From an uncultured Planctomycetaceae bacterium (GTDB taxonomy: Bacteria > Planctomycetota > Planctomycetia > Pirellulales > JACPPG01), in contig CAMFLN010000341.1 in assembly GCA_945957305.1 (NCBI GenBank), forward strand, positions 1-5,010: a stretch of 5,010 bases of DNA. Reading direction: 5' to 3'. Within the stretch, counting starts at the first letter, position 1; each line of letters begins with the position of its first letter. A model generated the notes under the pieces. That model was not told the origin of the DNA and searched no databases. It was given only the letters and a program-made list of their open reading frames with translations. Shown one piece after another: positions 1 to 5,010 of this stretch. The position numbers and the translations under genes are program-made.

Positions 1-46
1 AGCCTGCCTCGAGTTCCAATTGCGTCAGCGTGCGGATTGTCGACAC
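1..46 (-). CDS. N-terminal fragment of an unidentified protein, cut by the left edge
   Basis: Only 15 codons are visible, starting at a GTG at 44-46 and reading MSTIRTLTQLELEAG before the window ends. The start is supported by a strong Shine-Dalgarno sequence (GAGGAGG, 56-62) with a 9-nt spacer. A competing ATG at 72-74 opens another frame (MPDFEEAQARV...) that also reaches the edge, but I see no good ribosome binding site in front of it. The gene follows the bestrophin gene on the same strand after 162 bp, so it could be in the same transcript or have its own promoter in that gap. The fragment is too short to assign a family or function. Confidence 0.5.
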   Translation of the reverse strand, partial: MSTIRTLTQLELEAG

Positions 47-208
47 GAGCCTGGGCCTCCTCAAAGTCCGGCATTCAGTGGCGGGTCTGCGCCCGCTCCC
101 CTGCGCATTTCCTGGAGACAGGAGAAAGCGGGCAGGTTCGCTGCAACTTGCTCCCCGCAGCAAATTTTCCGTACATCGCGTGGCCGCGCGGCGATTTCAG
201 CACTTTAC
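47..208. other. Intergenic gap between the bestrophin stop and the left-edge gene
   Basis: This 162 bp gap has no supported gene. It holds the ribosome binding site at 56-62 and a perfect 10-bp GC palindrome, GCCGCGCGGC, at 183-192, about 17 bp past the bestrophin stop. A weak hairpin (TTGCT 148-152 / AGCAA 159-163) is followed by T residues only in plus-strand sense, so it does not look like a terminator for the bestrophin transcript. I see no convincing -35/-10 pair. Read-through from the bestrophin gene into the left-edge gene therefore remains possible. Confidence 0.4.
56..62 (-). promoter_or_regulatory. Strong Shine-Dalgarno site that sets the start of the left-edge gene
   Basis: The minus strand reads GAGGAGG, close to the full anti-SD complement, 9 nt before a GTG at 44-46. 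It is the strongest ribosome binding site in the window and favours the GTG over the upstream out-of-frame ATG at 72-74. Confidence 0.55.
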
Positions 209-1096
209 CTACGCCGTCACGTTCTCGGTCGTGACGCACAACGTGGCAGTGTCGCGGGCGATCGTCGCACAAATCTGCTCCAGCGGCAAACCGTTGGGAT
301 TGGCGTCGAAGGGTCGCTCGATTTCGGCGCCCGCCTCTTCGATCCCCAACATGCCAAATGAAACTACGGCGACCACCAAGGGGGCGGCGAAACCCATGCG
401 ACTAACGAGCACGAACGGCAGCGAAGCAAGGTAAATCAGCAACAATTGGCGAATCAGCGAGGCATACACGAAGGGCAGCGGCGTCTTTTGAATTCTTTCG
501 CACCCTCCTTGCGCATCGACCATCGCGTTGAGAACTTGCTCCATGGCCATCGCCTGATAGCTGTCGATCTGGCTGTCGCTGCGTCGCACGTTGATCCAAT
601 CGCTGATCGCGCCGGCGAGCACGCTGGGAGGATTCGCTGCCGCCGCGGCCCGCCGCGCCAAGCGCCCCGGGACCAGGTTGGCAATCGATTTGTATTCGAA
701 CGTGCCACGCAACGTCTCGCGGACACTTGTCACATAGGCCGTGAGCAACGGCGCCAGATCATCGGCCGGCGGGGCGTAGTGCGCGGCCAGTCGGGCCAGA
801 TTCCGCGAGCCATTGACCAGTGCCCCCCAAAACGCCCGCCCATCCCAATAGCGATTGTTCGATGAATTCGTGCGGAACACGATCAACATGCTCATCGCAA
901 CGCCCAGCACCGAATGCCCCAGTTGGTCGAGCGAGGGCAAAGGAGCGGCGTACCTTTCCAGCACGTAGTCGTCGACGATGCACAGCAGCAGGCTGAACAG
1001 GGTCAGCAGCCCGACCCGCCCCAGCACATTGGGCAGCACTGTTCCGTAGAATGCGCAAGTCGTGCGCCACCACTGCCCCGATTGGTATTCGATCAT
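209..1096 (-). CDS. Bestrophin-family (UPF0187/YneE-like) membrane ion channel
   Basis: The 295-residue protein has typical bacterial bestrophin length. Residues 25-46 form a hydrophobic first helix. Residues 60-90 carry the family hallmark after helix two (FRTNSSNNRYWDGR at 74-87, then W90). Residues 196-211 contain the conserved CxRIQxTPLPxxY element, and residues 211-250 form the last hydrophobic hairpin. The closing hallmark is GIEEAGAEIERPF (251-263) followed by NGLPL. Bestrophins are pentameric inner-membrane channels; characterised members conduct anions or, in a Klebsiella homologue, sodium. Selectivity cannot be read here. Many bacterial members have a phenylalanine before the FR motif (SIFLxFR), whereas this one reads SMLIVFR. 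The ATG overlaps the stop of the upstream kinase gene by 4 bp (ATGA), implying translational coupling. The frame is intact. Family assignment is confident; physiological role is not known. Confidence 0.93.
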   Translation of the reverse strand: MIEYQSGQWWRTTCAFYGTVLPNVLGRVGLLTLFSLLLCIVDDYVLERYAAPLPSLDQLGHSVLGVAMSMLIVFRTNSSNNRYWDGRAFWGALVNGSRNLARLAAHYAPPADDLAPLLTAYVTSVRETLRGTFEYKSIANLVPGRLARRAAAAANPPSVLAGAISDWINVRRSDSQIDSYQAMAMEQVLNAMVDAQGGCERIQKTPLPFVYASLIRQLLLIYLASLPFVLVSRMGFAAPLVVAVVSFGMLGIEEAGAEIERPFDANPNGLPLEQICATIARDTATLCVTTENVTA

Positions 1097-3930
1097 TGCG
1101 ATGTGCGCCTTCGCTGAGCAGGTTCTTCATTGGCCCTTGAGCCATCCATTGGGAACCAGCGGTCACCCCACTTGTGATACAGCGCCTCTTGAAACTCTTC
1201 CCACTGCTCGCGCGATCGCGAAGCAGGAAAGGGTTCGGGCGCGATCGCCCGGGGTGAACTCCACACGATGTCGAATTGCAGATCTTCGGCGACCTGGCCG
1301 AGCATCGGCTGCCGCCAAGCGTGGCGATTCTCCTCGTCCACGATCAATTCCCCTTCAGGTGCTTCAAAGGCTTGCGTGAGCATCGCGGCGCGAATGTCCG
1401 GCGTGCGATCGGATTGAGATGCTTCGACCGCCCGGGCCCACAGATAGACGCTGGCATAACTAACCGCCATGGGGTCGGTCGCAACGCGTGTCGGGCCATA
1501 CCGGACATGCAGGCGCTCGAGAAAGCCCTCGTTGTCGGCATTCGAGATCGTTTGAAAGTAGCTCCAGGCCGCATAATCTCCGACCAAATCGCTGTCGTGA
1601 GCGGCGATGGTTTGCAGCTCCTCCTCAGTCACGGTGAAGGAGAGCGTCGGCACTTCCGCGGATTTAATTCCGGCTTCGCGCAAACAGGCGAAGAGGCTCA
1701 TATTGCCGGTGCCGCTGACGGTGTTGATGACCATGTCGGCTTTCGAGGAGACCACCTGCTGCGCGATGTCGGCAAAGTTGGTAGCCCCCAGCGGCCGGTA
1801 ACTCTCGCCCACGACGACTCCTCCCAAGCTGGCCAGTTCGTCGCGAATAATCTCGTGCACGGTGTGCGAATAGATGCCATCCACGCCGATCAGATAGAAG
1901 CGCCGCTTGCCCAGGAAAGCGAACGCGTATTTCACCGCCGGCAGGATCTGTTGATTCGGCGCGCCCCCTAGATAAATCACATAGGGAGAGTCTTCCATTC
2001 CTTCGTAGGTACAGGAATACACGAGCAAGTGATCGTGGCGCTCGCATACCGCCTCGACCAGTTTGCGGCACGGTGATCGCCAGCAGCCAAACAAGGTAAC
2101 GACCTTCTCGGTCTCGATCAGGTCCTCAGCCTGTTCAGCAAAGTGGGTCTCGTGTGACTTGCCGTCGCGAACGATCGCCTCGATCCTGCGGCCGTCGAGT
2201 AAACCGCCCGATTCGTTGATCTCGTCGACCGCCATCAGCAGGGCATCGACAATCGGTCGTTCGCTGGCGGCCATCGGCCCTGTCAAGGAATGGACGATGC
2301 CAATCTTGATCGGAGGTAAATCGGGCGAAGCGGCAGCAGGGGGAGTCTCTTCCTTGTCGGGCGACTGGCCGTCGACGGTGGCTGGTGTTGAACTCGCGCC
2401 ATTGGCCGGCGGGGTTCCGCTGGTTTCGCTTTCGCGCGCCGAACTCTCCAGATTCACGACCGCTGCAGCGGCCCCTCGCATGGCCGCCACGGCCGCCGAG
2501 GCTTCTGCGCCCGCGACGCTTTGTTCGACGCGATTGGGCGCTTCTCCCTTGCTATGTGTCAGTACATGCTGGTACTGGCTCAGCAGTCCGACCACGACCG
2601 CAGCCAAGATCGTCAACGCTCCGGCCGCGGCACTCCATCCCAACTTGCGCCGTAAGCGATCGCCGTGTACGCCGTTCGGCAACGCGATAACGGGCGGAAT
2701 CATGCCTGAACTCGTCAGGCTCTGTTCGAGCAAGCGAATCTCGTCGGCTACGCACCGTGCCGAGGCGGGACGCAATTGCGGATTTTTTTCCAATAATCGA
2801 TCGATCAGCCGCACGATCCGCGCGGGCATGCCGGGCATGATTTCCGAGAGCGAAGCCGGCCGTTCTTCGACCACCGCCCGCAAGACGTGCAAATAGCTCG
2901 ACTTCTCGAACGGCGACTTGCCAGCGAGCATCGCGTACATCAAGCAGCCTAAGGAGAACAAGTCGGCCCGTTGATCGACAGCAGTGCCGCACGCTTGTTC
3001 GGGAGACATGTAGGCGGGCGTGCCGATCACCTGGCCTCCGAGCGTCAGGTGTTCATGCAGGGCCAAGGCGCGGGCAACGCCGAAATCGAGCAACTTAACG
3101 CGGCGCAGCGGCTCGTCGAGGCGGCGTGCTTCGAGCCAGACATTGGCCGGCTTGATGTCGCGATGCACCAGTTGCCGTTCGTGCGCCACGGCCAGCCCCT
3201 CGGCAATTTCACGCCCAATGCGCAACGCCTCGATCAGCGGCAAAGAACCCTCGCGGCGCAGCCGCTCGTCCAATGTCTCACCGCGCAGCAGTTCCATGAC
3301 GATAAACAGGCAGCCTGCGTCTTCGCTGACCTGATGGATCGTCACGATGTGGTCGCTGCTGAGCGAGGCGGCCAATTGCGCCTCTTGAACAAAACGCTTG
3401 CGTTGTGCCGCGTCGATGTCGGCCGAACGCAAGACCTTGACGGCCACGCGACGCCCCAGGGCGGTGTCTTCTGCCTCGAAGACCACGCCCATCCCTCCTT
3501 CTCCCAGCACCCGCAAAATGCGGTAGCTTCCCAGGCGCCCAAGTTCGTCGGAGCACTGGGCGGGAGCCAGCATTCCCTGCCAACTGGGCGCGGGGCTGAT
3601 CGTCGCTGTCCGAGCAGCGTCGAATGCTCCGACTGATTCATGATGCGTCGCCGTGGCCCCACCCGCCGGAGTGCGATAGTCACCGCTCACGGTATCTTTG
3701 CCCGTCGGTCTCTCCGGCCTACTGGGTTCGTACGCTATTTCCCCCGTGCGCAACTCGGCCAGGCACTGCTCGCATTCCGCGGCATGGCGCAGCAATCGGG
3801 CCAATTCTCCCGTCGGTAGTTCGCCACGGAGCGCGGCTGAAATGGCCGCGCTATGGGGACAACAGTCGATCGAACTTTCGGCCGGCACGGTTCGGATCCT
3901 CGTCACTCGCAGAGCTTCATCAACCCACAC
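1093..3930 (-). CDS. Transmembrane Ser/Thr kinase fused to a periplasmic UrtA/AmiC-like ligand-binding domain
   Basis: Numbering is for the maximal 945-residue frame from the GTG at 3928-3930. Residues 23-56 form a Cys/His finger of anti-sigma zf-HC2 type (C24, H49-x3-C53-x2-C56). Residues 136-400 are a Hanks-type kinase with every key residue: GEGGMGVV loop (143-150), K165, E183, HRDIKPAN (256-263), DFG (282-284), GTPAYMSPE (303-311), D323 and R387. Residues 432-450 are one transmembrane helix after basic RLRRKLGW, predicting a cytoplasmic kinase. An Ala/Ser/Pro-rich linker (451-538) leads to a type I periplasmic-binding fold (539-925) resembling urea and short-chain amide binders: IGIVHSLTGPMA (543-554), FGCWRSPCRK (614-623), YEGMEDSP (642-649), GAPNQQILPA (656-665) and FEAPEGELIVDEENRHAW (855-872). 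It likely senses a small periplasmic solute and phosphorylates cytoplasmic targets; the ligand is unknown. An internal GTG at 3886-3888 has the better ribosome binding site, and the finger lies downstream of both starts. The stop overlaps bestrophin. Confidence 0.94.
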   Translation of the reverse strand: MWVDEALRVTRIRTVPAESSIDCCPHSAAISAALRGELPTGELARLLRHAAECEQCLAELRTGEIAYEPSRPERPTGKDTVSGDYRTPAGGATATHHESVGAFDAARTATISPAPSWQGMLAPAQCSDELGRLGSYRILRVLGEGGMGVVFEAEDTALGRRVAVKVLRSADIDAAQRKRFVQEAQLAASLSSDHIVTIHQVSEDAGCLFIVMELLRGETLDERLRREGSLPLIEALRIGREIAEGLAVAHERQLVHRDIKPANVWLEARRLDEPLRRVKLLDFGVARALALHEHLTLGGQVIGTPAYMSPEQACGTAVDQRADLFSLGCLMYAMLAGKSPFEKSSYLHVLRAVVEERPASLSEIMPGMPARIVRLIDRLLEKNPQLRPASARCVADEIRLLEQSLTSSGMIPPVIALPNGVHGDRLRRKLGWSAAAGALTILAAVVVGLLSQYQHVLTHSKGEAPNRVEQSVAGAEASAAVAAMRGAAAAVVNLESSARESETSGTPPANGASSTPATVDGQSPDKEETPPAAASPDLPPIKIGIVHSLTGPMAASERPIVDALLMAVDEINESGGLLDGRRIEAIVRDGKSHETHFAEQAEDLIETEKVVTLFGCWRSPCRKLVEAVCERHDHLLVYSCTYEGMEDSPYVIYLGGAPNQQILPAVKYAFAFLGKRRFYLIGVDGIYSHTVHEIIRDELASLGGVVVGESYRPLGATNFADIAQQVVSSKADMVINTVSGTGNMSLFACLREAGIKSAEVPTLSFTVTEEELQTIAAHDSDLVGDYAAWSYFQTISNADNEGFLERLHVRYGPTRVATDPMAVSYASVYLWARAVEASQSDRTPDIRAAMLTQAFEAPEGELIVDEENRHAWRQPMLGQVAEDLQFDIVWSSPRAIAPEPFPASRSREQWEEFQEALYHKWGDRWFPMDGSRANEEPAQRRRTSQ
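1108..1112 (-). promoter_or_regulatory. Weak ribosome binding site inside the kinase gene, for bestrophin
   Basis: The minus strand reads GAAGG 11 nt before the bestrophin ATG at 1094-1096. The match is modest and the spacing long. Translation is therefore probably helped by ribosomes terminating at the overlapping kinase TGA (1093-1095). Confidence 0.35.
3898..3901 (-). promoter_or_regulatory. Shine-Dalgarno site favouring an internal GTG start of the kinase gene
   Basis: The minus strand reads GAGG 9 nt before the in-frame GTG at 3886-3888 (codon 15 of the maximal frame). The GTG at 3928-3930 has only a poor AGG 11 nt upstream. The shorter product would begin with VPAESSIDCCPHS and keep the whole Cys/His finger. 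I regard this start as at least as likely as the longer one. Confidence 0.45.
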
Positions 3931-3941
3931 CCGTCAGGGCG

Positions 3942-3968
3942 CCTATAATCGCGCACTCTATATATAGG
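3942..3968 (-). promoter_or_regulatory. AT-rich dyad, candidate promoter/operator of the kinase-bestrophin unit
   Basis: This is an AT-rich island in otherwise GC-rich DNA. It contains the inverted repeat CCTATA (3942-3947) / TATAGG (3963-3968), with arm centres 21 bp apart (about two helical turns). Within it, CTATATATAG (3958-3967) offers a -10-like TATATA on the minus strand, but no good -35 is visible 16-18 bp upstream. It lies just upstream of both candidate kinase starts, where a promoter is expected. A TATAAT also occurs on the plus strand at 3944-3949. Promoter and operator roles are inferred from position and base composition only. Confidence 0.35.
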
Positions 3969-4055
3969 TCGCCCGCGTGAGCTGTCCCCGGGGCGCGCGG
4001 ACACCCTGCTCCTCACTGCAGAGGCGCCCAGGTACTTACACTCGGTGCGATCGGG

Positions 4056-4082
4056 AAAACCCGCATCAGGCGACTAATGCGG
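4056..4082 (-). terminator. Possible intrinsic terminator after the enolase-like gene
   Basis: Read on the minus strand, a 6-bp stem CCGCAT / ATGCGG (4077-4082 with 4061-4066) encloses a 10-nt loop and is followed by GTTTTCCC (4060-4053). It sits about 43 bp past the enolase-like stop codon. The stem and T run are both short, so termination may be partial. An overlapping small hairpin CGGG-AAAA-CCCG (4052-4063) would compete with it. Further down the gap, GGGCGC (3991-3996) and GCGCCC (4024-4029) could form a longer-range pairing in the same transcript. Confidence 0.4.
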
Positions 4083-4106
4083 CCGCAGAAAACGAAGGGA
4101 TCCGAT

Positions 4107-4124
4107 GAACTCTTCACCGAGTTC
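4107..4124 (-). repeat. Hairpin directly abutting the enolase-like stop codon
   Basis: GAACTC (4107-4112) and GAGTTC (4119-4124) form a 6-bp stem with a 6-nt loop, starting on the base next to the stop codon at 4125-4127. No T run follows on the minus strand, so it looks more like a 3'-end stability element than a terminator. It could also be chance. Confidence 0.35.
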
Positions 4125-5010
4125 TCAGGCAACCAGGTAGGACTCGAGTCGCAGCCGGTCTACCTCAATGCCCAGCCCTACCCCCTGAGGCGCCGCGAGC
4201 GTGCCATCAGCCACCGACAGCTGGTCGCGCAAGACGTTTTCGCGCAATTGGTACCAGGCGCACTCGTGTGCGAGGCCAAGGTTGGGAGCCGCCGCGGCGA
4301 GTTGCAACACACCGGCCAGCGCCACTCCCAAACCAGCAGCGCCGCGCAACGACGCCGGCAATTGCGCCGCAGCCGCCAGTACCGCGCATTGCCTGGCCGG
4401 CCACAGTCCCCCCACCTGATTCACGTCAATAATCAGATGCGCGCACCCCCCCGCGCGCAACAGCATCAACAGGTCGGCCGCAGAACGCAGCGGCGCGCAG
4501 ACGGCCAAGGGAACCGTGGTTTGTCTGGTCAAAGCCGCGAGACCGTCGATTCCCGAATCAAGTGGGTCGACGATGAACTGGAGCGCAGTTCGCTCGAGCT
4601 GCCGGCATAGCTCTCGCGCATCGTCAGCGGGATACCGTCCATTGGCGTCCAGGCGCAATTCCACGTGATCCGTCGTCACTTGGGCCACGGCGGCGACCGT
4701 TTCGAGATCGCGAGGCAATTGTCCGGTGGCGGGAATGACCAGGCAATGAAATCCTCGCTCGGCCAGGTCGCGCGCCAATTGTTGAGTGCGCCCCGGCGAA
4801 GCGATAGGCAGACGCATGGCCAGCGGAACCCGCGGCCGGTACTCTCCTCCCCATATACGTGATAGGGGGCGCTGCGCCTCGCGGGCGAGCAAGTCCCAAC
4901 TGGCCATCTCCAGGGCCGCCCGCAACCCCGAGGGCATTGTCGGTTCCAGCTGCAGCAACTCTTCGATGGCCGCGACACTACGACCGGCCACCAGCGGGAG
5001 CAGCCACTCG
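4125..5010 (-). CDS. Enolase-superfamily (mandelate racemase/muconate lactonizing-like) protein with degenerate active site, 5' end outside window
   Basis: The frame is open through the right edge (EWLLPL precedes the GTG at 4989-4991), so that GTG is probably an internal Val and the true start lies outside. Numbering is from it. Residues 1-60 match the end of the capping domain (LRAALEMASWDLLAREAQ). Residues 60-288 match the barrel: DANGRYP (115-121), VGGL (193-196), LAAAAPNLGLAHEC (231-244) and the tail DGTLAAPQGVGLGIEVD (262-278). Family enzymes use barrel lysines and three acidic Mg ligands to form an enolate. Here the KxK strand reads CLVIPA (83-88), without lysine. The first metal ligand D115 is kept. 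The ExP glutamate aligns with V141 (FIVDP), the D-E-S motif reads CAP (165-167), and the second catalytic lysine aligns with D189. No frameshift is visible. It may be a non-catalytic or repurposed paralogue; o-succinylbenzoate synthase or dipeptide epimerase activity seems unlikely. Confidence 0.83.
   Translation of the reverse strand, partial: EWLLPLVAGRSVAAIEELLQLEPTMPSGLRAALEMASWDLLAREAQRPLSRIWGGEYRPRVPLAMRLPIASPGRTQQLARDLAERGFHCLVIPATGQLPRDLETVAAVAQVTTDHVELRLDANGRYPADDARELCRQLERTALQFIVDPLDSGIDGLAALTRQTTVPLAVCAPLRSAADLLMLLRAGGCAHLIIDVNQVGGLWPARQCAVLAAAAQLPASLRGAAGLGVALAGVLQLAAAAPNLGLAHECAWYQLRENVLRDQLSVADGTLAAPQGVGLGIEVDRLRLESYLVA

Noticed and set aside
140..170. Hairpin with a following AAATTTTCC on the plus strand, possible terminator
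   Set aside because: The T run follows the stem only in plus-strand sense, where no gene ends; the stem is 5 bp.
183..192. Perfect palindrome GCCGCGCGGC as an operator or recombination site
   Set aside because: It is a simple GC-only 10-mer in GC-rich DNA with no partner copy or neighbouring element; chance is enough.
20..434. Overlapping plus-strand frames at the left end
   Set aside because: They run into the antisense of the bestrophin hallmark region and read as low-complexity Arg/Ala/Pro-rich peptides.
1276..1971. Long plus-strand open frame (231 codons) opposite the kinase gene, and others at 2063-2896 and 2971-3636
   Set aside because: They lie antisense to the strongly supported kinase/binding-domain frame, show no recognisable family motifs, and are expected as shadow frames in GC-rich DNA.
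1212..2663. GCGATCGC octamers (1212, 1241, 2656), resembling the cyanobacterial HIP1 repeat
   Set aside because: Only three copies, all inside the kinase coding sequence. The gene content does not suggest a cyanobacterium, and CGATCG-type words are common in GC-rich genomes.
3944..3949. Perfect TATAAT on the plus strand, possible promoter of an antisense transcript into the enolase-like gene
   Set aside because: No acceptable -35 element lies 16-18 bp upstream (the bases there are CAACCC/TCAACC), and no plus-strand gene follows. It is better explained as one arm of the AT-rich dyad.
4077..4610. Plus-strand open frame of 177 codons opposite the enolase-like gene
   Set aside because: The translation is rich in Arg/Gln/Ser without domain signals, and the opposite strand has clear enolase-superfamily homology.
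1..5010. CRISPR arrays, tRNA/rRNA genes, insertion sequences
   Set aside because: No regularly spaced direct repeats, no cloverleaf or rRNA-like stretches, and no transposase motifs or terminal inverted repeats were seen on either strand.

Overview
The window comes from a GC-rich bacterium. The best guess is a planctomycete, possibly of the Pirellula type. This is inferred from a Hanks-type Ser/Thr kinase carrying an N-terminal Cys/His finger and a C-terminal sensor domain, an architecture expected in that phylum. The lineage is not proven by the sequence alone.

All supported genes lie on the minus strand, so transcription runs from high to low coordinates. From the right edge: (1) an enolase-superfamily (mandelate racemase / muconate lactonizing-like) protein whose 5' end lies beyond the window and whose catalytic residues are mostly replaced. 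(2) A gap of about 195 bp holding two hairpins after the enolase-like gene (one terminator-like) and an AT-rich dyad just upstream of the next gene. (3) A 945-codon frame for a single-pass receptor kinase: Cys/His finger, complete Ser/Thr kinase, transmembrane helix, low-complexity linker, and a periplasmic UrtA/AmiC-like substrate-binding domain. (4) A bestrophin-family channel protein whose ATG overlaps the kinase stop by 4 bp. (5) A 162 bp gap, then the first 15 codons of a further gene behind a strong Shine-Dalgarno sequence, cut by the left edge.

The most interesting unit is the kinase-bestrophin pair. A plausible reading is that a small amide, urea or amino-acid-like ligand in the periplasm is sensed by the binding domain. 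The signal would cross the membrane to the kinase, and the co-translated bestrophin pentamer would be a partner or target. The co-translation arrangement is seen directly; the signalling link is inference. The enolase-like gene looks like a separate transcription unit.
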